Source: Jackrogersella multiformis
Taxonomy: Eukaryota; Ascomycota; Sordariomycetes; Xylariales; Hypoxylaceae
Reading direction: 5' to 3'
DNA length: 64,000 bases
Assembly (NCBI GenBank): GCA_902806575.1
Contig: CADCXD010000004.1
Coordinates: 248,001 to 312,000, forward strand
Part shown: positions 23,001 through 35,681 of the stretch, one piece after another
Layout: the number at the start of each line of letters is the position of its first letter
Position numbering within the stretch: position 1 is the stretch's first letter
The notes under the pieces: model-generated
Told to the model about the DNA's origin: nothing
Databases searched by the model: none
What the model saw: the letters and a program-made list of their open reading frames with translations, nothing else
Translations under genes and position numbers: made by a program

Positions 23001-26000
23001 TATATGTATAATAGTAGAAGCAGTTGGAATACATAATCAGCACTAGTATGAGTTCCATAGTTAGTTAGATTCATGTTAAATCCATCCATCTGTAATGATA
23101 TTAACAGGACCTTTACCTTTTGTGTGGACTGACGCGCGTCCAAGAAACCGAGGCTCGAGCCCTCCACTCTTGTCCGGAGGAAGCCGAAAGGTGATTAACG
23201 CGCCAGCCGCACGAGATCCCAGAGATGGGGGACGCTAGATTTTAGTTCTTCTGCGAGATTTGACGCGCTTAGAGGATGCGATGCGAATTTAGCCTAGTAT
23301 AATAGCGTCGTAGTCTCACGAGGGGCTGGAGGGGGTATCTTGTGGTGAGAAACTAGTACAAGAGCTCGGCTTCGAAAATCTAGGTTAGATCTCAAGCTGA
23401 ATACCCGCTAGCTTTAGATATATAGTATCTAGGTACCTATTCATTTCCACCGATCCACTCCCTCTTTTTTCTATTACAGAGCTGCTAGCCAACAGCCAAG
23501 TCTGTGGGTGGGTGAGTGAGTGACCTTGGATCTGGGGCTGAAGAACAAAGCGGACTAAAGGTATGGATGGTGTTGTTTTAGTAAGTACTACTATGATATA
23601 AGTTTGCTACATGGTAGGAGATTAAGAGAGCTTACGTAAATCGAAATATGTTTACAGAGTGAGACATCCCATGCAAGTTGCCAGCATATCTTTTCCTATC
23701 TTGACTTTGTAACAGATAAATTAAAAGTGAGCGCCTCGCCTTATTTCAGAAGGTGATGTTTAAGGAACATTTCTAGAAGGCTAGGATGGCTGAATGATTA
23801 ACAACGATTTTATTATACCGTCTTACATAATATTACGCTGAATTGTTATTTACTAGGTATCCATGGATCCGGTCGGAAGTCTTCCGCGTTTATATTGATT
23901 CGAAGTAGGTACTTATGTTCATATAAAACGACTTAATATAGACCTGGGTAAAAGTGTACTGGCAGCTTTGGTTTATCATAAAGCTTCGTACTATAACTAC
24001 TAAATAGCTAAGTATATATTATGGAGTTACTTAACACGTTTATACTTAAACGATTATTTTTAAAAATCTTAATAATGATGATTACTTTCGTGAGGCTGTT
24101 ACTGACTGGCGTATCAAAGTAGGTATTCGCATATTACTTTTGTAACGTATTTATTTATTAAGCTATTTAAGTATATAAGTACCTATATCAAACATCTCTA
24201 TTACATGGGTTCGGCTTTCCCGTAGACTAACAACTCAATGCAGCGTAAGGATGACACCGAAAACCCCAGAAGTTACAAGCCCGCCAAAGGAGAGCCAAGG
24301 TATCTTCCCTCCTACCTAGGTAATGAATAGCTCATTACTCGCGCCTAGGAATAGGTACTCTTCATATGTCGACACCTCCGTAGCTTGAAAGTCTTTCAAG
24401 GTAGACTGCATTTATACCAATGATATCCTAGGTATGCATTTTCACCCTTTGGATATTACCATGGTACTTTCCATACTGTACCATACAATCCTATTTAACG
24501 TCCGGAGTGAGTTTTTTCAATATTCGAATTTGGAAATCGGTGAACTGAATGTCACTTGATCCCTGTGTTTAGCATCGAGAGGTTCTCGTTCTGCTAGAAG
24601 GTCTCAAATCCCCTGACGATCTCGATTTTCATCATGCAGCTATCTGCCGATTCTCGTTCAACTTCAGCCTTGATTAACAACATCATTGTCATCTGGCGTG
24701 ACTCGACCAGTGTCAGCGACCCTCATCCAATAGAGACCTGCTTAGTAAGTATATTCACGATTGAACAAATAGATAGTACTTCTCTGGGATCGTTCACCAA
24801 CAACATGTTGTCCTTGTCGAAAAGGCGCTTTTATTTTTGTTGGTTTTAGCCAGAGTAACGTGGGATATTGCCTGGATCTTCATGATCTGATTGATAGACT
24901 TATAATTATATTGCTATTATTATTGCTGAAGATCCTCCATAGGTTTTGTACTTTAATACCACTTCGTACCCCTACCCCATGGTTTTTATAGCTACCTACC
25001 TACCTCCCTAGGTAGATATTTTGCTACTACCCATTCGCGTGGCCTTTGATATTCATTCATGCTTTTGGCTTCTGTTCCAAACAGGTTTCGGTGAAGCTAT
25101 TCTGGATCTTATTTCTTATGGTATGGAGCTATGACTGGGTTTTATAGGCTAACACGTAAGTCAAAATGAGAAAGACGGCTACTGCTTAAAGGCTTAAAGG
25201 TTTCTAGCCTTACTGAGATATTTTCGCCGCTATATTATTAATATACAACTGGTGGATATTGCGATGGGAGATTCCTAAGACAATGTCTTTCCTTATGAAC
25301 ATTGATAGTATTTAGCGTTGATGCATTTCTTCATGATTCATAATAGGTACTTAACATTGTTAAGTGTGATTTTTCAAATTGCTTCATCGCTTACGGCTGG
25401 CGTAGTGCCTGAAATTTACTATCAATGGACATTCAACATCCTTCAGATCTTTAGATGTCGTTATACGCTACAATGCAGCCACTTATGAAGTATAGGTATC
25501 CACGGGACATCATGTTGTCAGGCGGCACGGTTCTCAGCTAGGAAACCCGGTAGGCAGAACGACACGGAATCAGAAAGGTGCAGCATCGACTCGGTAATAT
25601 GCTGTCAAGAGCTGGGGTTTATCGTTTACCGGCCACTTGCACAGCATCTTGTTTGTGGTTGAAAGCCCATCAGGCGTCGTCGACCTTCCATGCGGCCATG
25701 ACAAACAACGAAAAAAACAACAACCCTGTGTTATCATGAAAGATGATATGAAAGTACGACGCATTATTCGGCCCCTTCATCAACTTGAACTGCAACTGGA
25801 TTCACCAGAACGGAGAACTCCATTATCCCCCCTTGTCTTTTCGGAATCATCCCTCAATCGCGCGGACAGGGTCCCAAAAGCTAGCAGACTGTTATGCAGG
25901 CTACGTATTGTAGTGTGATCTCTTTGCGGCACCTTGCATGTTCCCCCATGCTCTTTTCGACCCCGGCAAGATTACCTAGGTAGGTACGTACGCTAGATTA

Positions 26001-27906
26001 CTACAGTTAAAGCCCAATGGCTTTCCTTTTGAGAGGTGCCTAGGGCTATCACCAGGACAAAAACGTGCCTTGAAAAAAAATGACCAGATCGTTCCGGGAT
26101 CACTAACTCGTTCGAGAAAGATTGAGGGGCAGAACTAGTAATAAACCGATTCTGTTTTGGGCTGGCAGGCTGGGGACCGCCTAAAGAACGCCACAGGTTT
26201 GGGGATAAGTTTGCCACGAGCTTATGACCAGTCAGTCACGGCCCTACCGCCGCTCGCCCGCTAGGTTTTCCGAAGAATTACTAGTGTAGTAAAGAAGAAT
26301 AAACAATGAATGGAAACAAGCGTATCCAAGACGAGGCGTCGGAATCGGCAGCACCCAACGCCTGGGTGCCAATGCCTCGGAGTTTATCAGTTGTCTTTTT
26401 TATAACTCACGAAGCGATCAGGTTACATCGGTATGAGCACGGAGAGCACTCGATCTTTGGTACGTTTCAAGCTAAACTGTCCTTGGTGATCATATTTTAC
26501 CCTGTCGTGAGCCGTCGTCCGGTGGGACGCTCCTCTTTTCATATGCCAGGTTTTATTATTATTATTATTATTTTAGATAAAGAGTAAAAAAGGCGATCGG
26601 GTCACGGGCAAATCGTCTGCGAGCGTTCATCGTCTGGTCCTAGCCATGCTTGTCGAAAAGAAGCTACTAAAACGACGGACCGGCCACTGCCGCTTGCTAG
26701 GGAAAATTCCCCTATAAGTGGCATAATAATAATGATAATAATGATAAGTATTATTTTATCATTATTACCTAGGTGCCTTGCACCACTTCTTTGCCAACTT
26801 TTGCTCTAGCGCGTCGCCAAGTTGAATAGCTGAATGACCAGGGGCTTAGGCCGCCGCGAATGACAGTTGAAAATATAGTAATGATGAAGACGAAGCAGCC
26901 TAGGGGAGGCCACACGACGACAACGGGAAAATAACAATGGGAGAGACAAGAAATAGGAGACAAAAAGGAAAGGTCTCTACTATAGTACGCTATTTCCTGG
27001 CTTCCGAATGCACATCATGCACCCGAACGGGCCTGGTCGACCTGGCACAACCGAAAGGAATGCCGACTCTCCAGCCAGCCAGCCAGCCAGTCCTACCTAC
27101 ATAAGATGTCCTGCACTAAAACAATGCGTAGCTACGTACACTAGGTGCGGTACAGCTTTCCAGTGTGGAGGTTGCATAGTCCAGGATTCTTACATGGTTA
27201 GGGCAGGCCAGCCGAACCGACATCAGGATGCTTGCTGAGTAGTAGGGGGATCAATGTCGCATGAATGTACCGGGGAAACCTACCATACAAGTTCATATTT
27301 AGCATCAGCTTCGGGGAGGGCTTCCCCAGCAAGCCATTGGGCCTTCTGCGTAACCAAAATAAGAACACACTCCCTTCTAGTAGCATTGCCCGAGTTCGAA
27401 GCACTTCGGTACATGTGCTGAGAGGTCTGGTAGAGAGATCAGTTGAAGATATAGCATAGCAGAAGGATCACGGCATTATACATATATTTACTATGTACAT
27501 ACATACATATACCTTACATACACTATAGAACCTCTAATAAGCTCCTTTGGAATGATAGCCCCGATTCGCCATCGCGGATTGCCCCCCTTGATCTGGCAGG
27601 GTCCCTGGGTTTTACCACAGTGTACATAGTATGGCTACCTGTGCTTATATTAGGGTCAGGCTAGGGCCCAGGCCGGCGGCCCACCTACGCAGCTCGAAAC
27701 ACCGTAGCTAGCGACCTTTTTTTTTTGTGTCTGCTGTCGATGAGCATCGTTCATAGCCCTGCTCGGTTTCCCTCCTTGTGCTGTATTTACAGGGGTGGTC
27801 AGTAATAGAAGGATTCGGTTTAACCCCTCCAGATTATATTTCCGATTTTTGCTTTGGCGCCGGACTAGGGCGGGAGACCCAGATAGATATACATCTGCGA
27901 ACTAGT

Positions 27907-27938
<32 letters not shown>

Positions 27939-28811
27939 GTACCTAGTAGCCTGTCTACCTACGACTTTGCCATCGTCTTTTTATCCTCAAATCACTACCT
28001 CTTCCAGAACTTGTTGTTCTTCTCCCGCTACTAGTTGTCCCTGGACTCGAGGCGGCACATCTGCCAACCTCATCATCATCGACCCGGACTTCCTTTTGAG
28101 TAACACTACGTTAAACCCGTATTAGTAGCTATACTTTACATTTGTACATGATCGCTGTCGCCTACCGGCAGACTCATCCTTCCTATTTAGGCAACCTTTC
28201 TCCTACGACCGTCTTGATGCCAACAGGAACTTTCAACCGAACAGAGAATAGGAGTATTAAATGCTGGATCGCAACAGCCCTAGCGCTTCCGAGACTCTGT
28301 TTCCAGCCGGTCGTCTATCCCGTGTAGTTTGGGAGCCCCCGCCGGAGCGCTTTGTTGGGTCGTTGAATCATCAGAGGCGGGACGGGTGAAAAAAAGACTA
28401 GAGCTGGGTCGATTTTTTCTAGTAGCACAACGCTGCTGCAACACCGCGAAAAGGCAGCTGGTCCCTAGGATTCCCTCGACGGCGAACAAAAACGAGAGTT
28501 TTACGTGGATTAGGCTCGGGCTCTGCGGGCCTTTTGGTGTGAGGGTAGTAGCTTCAAAGTCGCCTACCCCCTCGTCGAGAATCCACCATCCGCCGTATGT
28601 TCATCATCCCAGGACTCTACCACGGTGGAATGGTGCTTGGATGCCGTTCTAATTCCTGGCCGTTTCCGAAAAGACGCCTGCAGCACAGTTCTCTGCATGT
28701 TCCCTGAGCGGTAAACTCCCCAGAAAGCCGCCCGACTGGGGAGAGCCCGACCTGAGGAGAACTCCATTCGACAAAGCTGCGAACAGCTCGACCCTGGAGT
28801 TTCTTCCGACG
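20096..28811. other. Long gene-poor region
   Basis: Nearly 9 kb without a gene I can support. A small ATG-initiated frame on the minus strand (21167-20961, 68 codons; acidic N-terminus IEEEETYLEDVPLEK, basic C-terminus) and one on the plus strand (26306-26587, 93 codons, good ACAATG context) are possible orphan ORFs. They have no homology I recognise. Microsatellites occur at about 22453-22487 (TTGC), 26552-26575 (ATT), 27070-27092 (CCAG) and 27904-27936 (AGC). TACCTAGGTA occurs at 25973-25982. The last 1 kb is presumably the promoter and leader of the transcription-factor gene. Confidence 0.45.
27904..27936 (+). repeat. AGC trinucleotide microsatellite
   Basis: About ten uninterrupted AGC units flanked by AGT units (TAGTAGC...AGTAGTAGG). 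Not inside a supported gene; it lies about 0.9 kb upstream of the Zn2Cys6 regulator. Confidence 0.85.
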
Positions 28812-31525
28812 ATGGCAGCATCGTCACATAATCCGTTTCCTCGTTCTCCTAATCCATCCACTAGGTCGTATGACTCTTCTTCCGTCTCGTCAGCAACTTC
28901 GCCTCGACCACAGGTCCAGCTCCTTGGGAACCTAATGGGTTCCAACGCGAGGCCGAACGCCATCCAGACACCGCAGCCCATAGGTATTCCACCGTTGCCT
29001 CCGGCGACACAGACGGGATTCCAGCCGTATACGCCAGTAACGGCAACTTCCGTGATGGGTAGAGACTCGCTACCACCAACCGAGTCGGCAGCGAGCACTC
29101 CAGGACTCTCCAGTGCCCAGTTATCAGCGAATGTATCGGCTCAGAAACGTGCCTACCGCCAGAGGAGGAAGGATCCTAGGTATGTGCTCGGTAGGAATGG
29201 TTTTTGTGTGTGTGTGTGTGCATGTTCTCAAATTCCTTGCTCGAGAAGGCCCCATATAATCTACTCTCGCCGCCTCCTTTCCCCTTTTCTTCCTCGTAGA
29301 GACGAAGCCTAATGCTGACTTCTATGTACGGGGTATCGAGAGGACGAGTATTGACTTTTTCCGTGTTGTATGAGCACACGGGAAAGTCAATATTCGCTTC
29401 TCTTAACTCTGTACGCGTGTAAAGTTGCGATGCCTGTCGGGAAAGAAAGGTCAAGTGTGATGCTACAGAAACGACAAGCTGCTCAGAATGCTCAAGCCGC
29501 AACGTCAAGTGCCAATTTACCAAGGAGACCAACCGGCGGATGTCGTCTATCAAACAAGTGCAGGATTTGGAGAAACAGATCGAGAGGGTACGGAGGGAGA
29601 ACAGTAATCTGCGGCGCACGCTTGCCGAACGGGGCGAGCATATGGACGTCGATATGGAGGGAGCTGAGCAGTCGCCGCAGCAGCTTCTATCGGAACTAAA
29701 TTCCGAGCTTAGGAGACGAAAGCGAGCAGCCCCTTTATTGCAGGACCCTTCTCGAGCGAGGGCGATCTTTCGAAATTGTTCGAAGGGCGTATTAAAACCC
29801 CCGGCGCCGTACCGACAACCGCTGTCTACTACTATGGCTACGTTCGATCATCCGAGGCCGCCATTGCCTCCTAAGGCAATAGTAGATAAGCTCCTTCACA
29901 CGTATTACGGGGCAGCGCACATCATGATGCCAATACTGCATTGGCCGACGTTGCAGCACCAGGTGGAAGAGCTCTACCAGAATACCACTGACCTGCAGCG
30001 GGTTCCCATCTCGTGGCATTCCATGTTCTTTGCGATATTGGCAGTGGGAAGCCTATTTAGTAACGACCCGTATCCCGACCGGACGATACGGGCTAGCGAG
30101 TTTCTAGAGGCATCTCGGAGTCTGATCGATCCGTGGAATAACGACTTCGACCTGGACAACGTCCGTGCGTCGTTTCTTATCTCTCTCGCCCTGAACGAGC
30201 TGAATATAAAGTCGGGAGCTTGGACTTGGCTAGGTACTGCCGTGCGGAGCGCTCAAGATATTGACCTACACTTGGAGGTGGTTGGGGTGCGTTCTAGAGT
30301 CGAGGCGGACATGAGAAGGAGGGTTTGGTGGGCGATATATATACTAGACCGAATTCTGTCTATGGATCTCGGGCGCCCTTTCATGATCGACGATGCCGAC
30401 TGCGACGTAACCCTTCCTGAGCCGTTCGACGACCATTTCCTTCACACCGAAGGCCCCGTGCACCCCCCGAACGTCATACCCCTGACTCACTTTCTACATG
30501 GTATCATCAACATATCACGGTGTTTCACTGCCATGAGGAAAGCCTTCTCCAGCTCCGTAATCGAGCCGCCTCGCCTAGCAACGTTCGACAGCCACTTCAT
30601 CGCTTGCCAGAAGATGTTTCCGGAAGCCTGTGAAGCAAACAATGGCTCACTAATCGCTCCCCATATGCTAATGCCTCTTGCTTACCTCCTTAACACCCGG
30701 CTGCTTTTACATCGTCACAACCTAGCCCCGGGTTGTCCCCTGGAAGCCCGGAATGACGCGATTCAACAGTGCAAAGTCACAGCAATAGAAACGGCAAATT
30801 TGATTGCTAGGACGAATGCGACGCTCGCCGATACAGCCACGGCTCTTCTCGTAGCCCACATATTTCGGTCCACCCTGTTCCTGCTCCTTACGGGCTGTTA
30901 CGATCTGGCATCTACATGCCTGAGGGCTCTCAAGTCGATCGACGCGCGGCGGGATATTGCCATTCCGTGCGGACGCTTTTTGTCCTTCTTTCTGCAAATC
31001 CTAGTAGCCAAGCAGCGCGAATTACTAAATGTCCTTCCGCGATCGACGACCCCGGGCTATCCCCCTCAAATGGTTCTACCCGATCCTAGAGTCGTTCAAG
31101 ACGCGCTGTTAAAAGACGAAGAGCTATTGATATACGTGAGTGCGGATATGCAAGCTAGCATCGAAACGGCTTGGGTTTGGATGGGGGCAGAGCGCGAGGC
31201 CCCGATAACCATGCCCCTATCATCCACTGGGGGTAGCCTAGCACACCCGGATAATAGGACAGGTCTCAATGCCAAAGAGAGGGAGGACTGGGGAGGGTGG
31301 GATAGTTTGATAGAGCTAACTAGGAGTCTTACTCCCGCGACAGCGAGCCCGGCTCCCGGTTACACGCCCCGAGCACAGACACTGCCCCCTATCAAGATGG
31401 AGCACGGAGTGAATATTCCAGGAAGCGGTACGGTTGAGATTGGGAATAGTAGGGACAGTCCGACTGCCGGGGCAGCATCAGGGAGTCGCAGCACGGAGAG
31501 AATAAGCATCGCGAACATAATCTAA
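28812..31525 (+). CDS. Zn2Cys6 transcription factor with Fungal_trans domain
   Basis: Exons 28812-29179 and 29425-31525 give 822 residues. The 245-nt intron has a GTATGT donor and an AAG acceptor (preceded by CTTAAC) and splits the codon for Ser123. The join creates a perfect binuclear cluster, C124-x2-C127-x6-C134-x7-C142-x2-C145-x6-C152, within KDPSCDACRERKVKCDATET and following residues. It is preceded by a basic patch (AQKRAYRQRRKD) and followed by a coiled-coil dimerisation segment at about 160-192 (SSIKQVQDLEKQIERVRREN). The middle homology domain is seen about residues 255-480 (YYGAAHIMMPILHWPTLQ, FLISLALNELNIKSGAWTWL, RRRVWWAIYILDRILSMDLG). A nuclear DNA-binding regulator is expected; the target pathway is unknown. 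Nearby genes do not suggest a cluster-specific role. Confidence 0.92.
29201..29222 (+). repeat. TG dinucleotide microsatellite in the regulator's intron
   Basis: A poly-T followed by TGTGTG repeats lies inside the 245-nt intron of the Zn2Cys6 gene, about 25 nt after the donor. It may account for part of the unusual intron length. Confidence 0.7.
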
Positions 31526-31790
31526 TGAATACCCGGGCAAAACTAGACAGCCGTCAGGGAGGGGGAAATGGTTGGTATGCTTAAAAGGGGGGGGGACGCG
31601 CCGGGCGATTGCCGGACGAGACTACGAATATGACGAGCGAACGAACGAACGAACGAATACCCGTTTATTCCTTCTATTTTTTTTTTTTTTTTTTCGCATG
31701 AAGGCGCCCTTGGATGAATCTGTGACGCATTTATACGACTGTATTTTTATACCATTCTTTGCATCGCTACGGTAATACCCAGTTTCCGAT
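31526..31790. other. 3' flank of the regulator with simple repeats
   Basis: Contains a GAAC tetranucleotide run (about 31637-31658) and a T tract of about 18 bases (31677-31694). No gene is seen. Confidence 0.5.
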
Positions 31791-32180
31791 ATGGTGCCAG
31801 TAGATATCTATCAGGGGTTATTTGATTTTTCTTGAGCGACTCACATCTACTTCTTTCAGCTGTTGTCGACTAGAACTTTTCAAAAAGTATTCGGGGGTAA
31901 TACATGGACGATACCAGATTTCATTTTCTTATCTACTGTCACTACTGAGGTTCCATTCTTCCCCTTTTCGGAGCCACGTGTGGCATACATCTAAGGCGGT
32001 CAGATTTGGGCGTATGTTTTATCTCAAAAGGGGCATCACTACATTATCAAATACCCAGGACAGATCGGTTGCACTAAAGGGCTTTTTGAAGAGACATCCC
32101 CGACCTTAATCGACCACACACTCCCAGCGGATGAACTGGATCCAACAGACTCCGTAGCGAATTTTCAGCGTTACAAATAG
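31791..32180 (+). pseudogene. Coding relic with two in-frame stops, family unknown
   Basis: One plus-strand frame reads from ATG 31791 to TAG 32178-32180 (130 codons), interrupted by TGA at 31833-31835 and TAA at 31992-31994. The last 61 codons are strongly protein-like, for example GGQIWAYVLSQKGHHYIIKY, FEETSPTLIDHTLP and ADELDPTDSVANFQRYK. The middle section includes TFQKVFGGNTWTIPDF. Both stops could derive from CGA and CAA by C-to-T change, as RIP or deamination would produce. A splice model removing the stops (acceptors at 31859 and 32009) is possible but its donors are poor. I do not recognise the protein. Confidence 0.4.
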
Positions 32181-35100
32181 GCCCGGCGTCTAGTTGTACA
32201 TGCACCATACGTGTATATGGCAGCCTTTGAATATAACTCGCGCTCGCATTAAGTAAAATTAATGCACTCCTTCTGATGGCTATTGCCGCTTCTTGATGAA
32301 TAATCATAATGACATGCGTATGTACTTCAGAGATGAGCAGAGAGATACCCGATTATGCTGTAGCTACAACGGCTCGGCTCGGCGAATCACGTAACCTACA
32401 TGATATGCAGTCATATATTAGCTTCGGCCCATACTATCCTGATCCAATCAAATAACCGATATACTATCTGATGGGTGCTAGACTTCAAGCCTCATCTGAC
32501 GTATCTACACGTGTAGTCTGCGGCGTGACGAGGCTTGGCAAGCGTTTTCAGACAACTAAAATCTTACCGTCTGATCGAGGCGAAGTGTTTTGGTCTCAGC
32601 TCTAAATAGCTTCAACCCGGACACTCGGCCGACTTTTAATTCGGTAGGCACATCAACCTTACTATACTATACATAACTTATATATAGCATCAAGGTGATA
32701 TGGAAGTATGTCAAGTGTTACGTCCTAACTCTACCTTCAAGCTACCGGAGTCGAAATAGCAACTACTATTAGTTGCCACCTGGTCTTCCCTGGGGTAGCT
32801 GTAGGGAATGTATTATGCACATGCTGCAAGAGTCATTGTATACCATGGGGGGTATGATCCGCTATGCACGTTGGTAATGACCTACTTGAAACGATTTCGT
32901 TGGGACGGATGTAGAGGGGGTTGACTACGGCAATTCCCTCGAGGTGGCTTTTATTGGTAAATGCAAGGTGGAAGGAGTTCTACACACCCTCCTCCGGACG
33001 TAGGATCATGAAACAGGACGGGTTTTGGAGTGCTTTATGTCTTCGTGGTCCAAATTTATTGGGGTTGTTCAGCTCAATATTTCGCATGCTACCGTCCACC
33101 CTATGATAGCCTCAAATTTGTTCGAAACTTAGTATTATTGTCTAGGTACTTACTAGATACTTTGTAGGTATCAAGCAGGGTTACTTGCGACTATAATTAG
33201 ATATCGCAAAGCAATGATTACACCAAAAAGGTATACCCCTATAGTCTTATACTTTCCTGTCGTAGTAAGTCGGGTGTTGCACCTTCGGGTAATGCTCCCC
33301 CGAGCTTCGACGAATCCCTGGGCGCTATACAGATTCAAGCGGCTACGATAGAAAGCTACTAGAATATTATTATCATGTAAAAATGGAGGGATCGGCTGGA
33401 GATCCCGTGAGAGAGTTATCATATGAATCATCAAAATACCTACCTACATAGGTACCCAGTTATCAAGTATTTATACAGTATTATTTAAAATGAGCAATGA
33501 CTTATTAAGCCTGGAGGTTCAATTGTCTTAGGTAAACGGACCAATCTTAGTTAAGAAAACGTATCGTCACATCAACTAAAAAATAATGACTAAGATTATA
33601 TTATATAGGTTATATGGTAGTTGCTACCTACCATTGATATTGATGGGCATGTTGTTTCATTCCTATTGTTACTACTACTTGCAGTTTCTGATCCCTTAAG
33701 TTTATAACTGCGAACCGCACCTAAAGAACCACGATGACATACACAGAAGCCTGTTTCTTCATGTGGTATAATTACAATACCTTAAACCCCGTTTTAACCC
33801 CTTTATATACGACAGAGCCAATAAACGGTGATACTGCTCCGGATAATATATTCCCAGTTTTAAAGGATCTTATTACTATTGTTACCTACCTAGGTAGGTA
33901 ACTAATAAGGAAAGGATATGATTGGAAATTCCAATCTTACTACTTACGTTAAGTAAGTACCTCTCGAACGAGTTATATGCCCCTTACATATATCACCACC
34001 TAAATATGCGATGCCTTTAGGTATATACCCCTATCATAAGTCGATTAATACCAACATAATATTTAGCCATAGCATATAAATATGGCTTAACACAGTGCCA
34101 CCAATGTACGTTAAAGCCTAGATAACTAGGTAGGTAGTGTACAGACTTTGAAAATGGCCATATCGTCACGATATAACCCAATCATACAAAACTTGAGTAC
34201 CGTAATATAACACGATACAAGGAAATGATATAACGTAATGTATGTAAGGTATTTTCAGCTTATAGTATAACTATACCTATCGTAAAATAAAAGGGGTCAT
34301 CTTTAAAAAACAGGCTAAAATGCTACTGATAGTTATGACTCGTAATACACAAGTATAACGTGGTTACATAATCTGAGACAGTAACACTGATGAGTAAAGT
34401 ATAATGGTTACCATCACTAACATATTCGAAAAGACTCAAGCACCTACTTACCTCGGTACCTAGATATAGGTATATACATACGGCTCTTTTAAATGCGATT
34501 TAGCTAGGTTGTCATAGTAATTTCTTACGAGCCGAATCCAAATATAGAACACGTATTTAAGCAGGCAAAAAATATCATCAACATAGCAAATGCATACGCC
34601 GAATCAGATCATACTTACCTAAATGTGTTTTTTATTTTTATAAATTCCTTGTTGCGTTCTTCATCATTTAGATTGCTGGTATGAGGAAGTTGTTTGCGAC
34701 CCTCCTTATAATTGGCCCACAGCTGCCAATTAAGGGGCCAGGTTAAGTGACAAGGGATTTGAAAGGTGAGTAAACTATCTAGCCTACCTAGGTACCTATG
34801 TGTAAGTCCTTTGTAAGTATTTAAATATTTTCAAAATGATTAATTAATTCACATTTGAATCTAAAAGGGGGGCCTTGTGAAGACTGTGATAGACGGTGAG
34901 CTTTGCCAGGTGACGACTCGACCTTGGATGTTGTGCAACTACCTAGCCTATATCGCCTTCATTTATGAAAATAGGTATGCGGTACCTAATGCTCACCGTC
35001 TCAGCTATCGGAGTATTTCTTACTTTGATGATGGCGGTGGTACACCATGACGACGAATACCATGTTACGCAGGCAGGATACGAAACAGATGCAGAAACAG

Positions 35101-35420
35101 ATACATGATTGCTGCATGGGTTACGTATGACGCCCTCCGCGAGCTCTTGAATAACCAATCAGGTTTGCTCTTGACCTTGGGATATCTACTGTCCACATTC
35201 TGTTCGGCTCGACTTAAGTGACCTAGACATAGGCTGTCTGGCTAAAGAATTCCTAACATATTATCAAAAGAAAAAGGGAAGCGAGGGTAGCCGTAGACTG
35301 AACCACGCGCCTAGGGCCAGTCATGCATTAACCCGCAGCAAAGAATCACTAGAATACATTAGCCAGTAGCCAGCGGAGAGTCCCAACCAACGTCATGTAC
35401 TCATATACATGCCTCGGGTA
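32181..35420. other. AT-leaning intergenic spacer
   Basis: No supported gene. Short frames occur (for instance plus strand 32921-33106, minus strand 35158-34943) but lack starts, splice signals or recognisable motifs. TACCTAGGTA palindromes lie at 33887-33896 and 34785-34794. The stretch 33400-34640 is rich in TA and TAGG/CCTA words but is not RIP-saturated. Confidence 0.4.
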
Positions 35421-35681
35421 TCAATATAGATCAAACTGTGCTTCATGACCCTCGTCAACAACAAGCCATCGCATCGGGCCGTTGGATTCTCTTGAATATG
35501 CAATAACCAAAGCCCTCCTTTCACCGGACCTCGTGTCATGCTCGGCGAGGCCGCACGGGGCAGTGAACCTAGATCCCCGGGCGGCGTAATCTAGGAGCCG
35601 TTGGTCAAGGGACTCATCATAGACAGATTGGGATCCCCAGATGACGTGGTGGAGGTGGATGGCATCGTTGTGAGCATGGCT
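35421..35681 (-). other. 86-codon in-frame extension beyond the TAG of the coiled-coil gene
   Basis: Immediately after the TAG at 35684-35682 the same frame stays open for 86 codons to TGA at 35423-35421. It reads as ordinary protein: SHAHNDAIHLHHVIWGSQSV, then YDESLDQRLLDYAARGSRF, CGLAEHDTRSGERRALVIAY and MRWLVVDEGHEAQFDLY. I checked all 86 codons and none is a stop. The segment therefore looks like the original C-terminal part of the protein, now separated by a nonsense codon, read through, or rejoined by an unrecognised intron. Confidence 0.65.

Noticed and set aside
27904..27936. A CRISPR-like or coding poly-Ser array
   Set aside because: It is a simple AGC microsatellite without spacers, in a frame with no other coding evidence.
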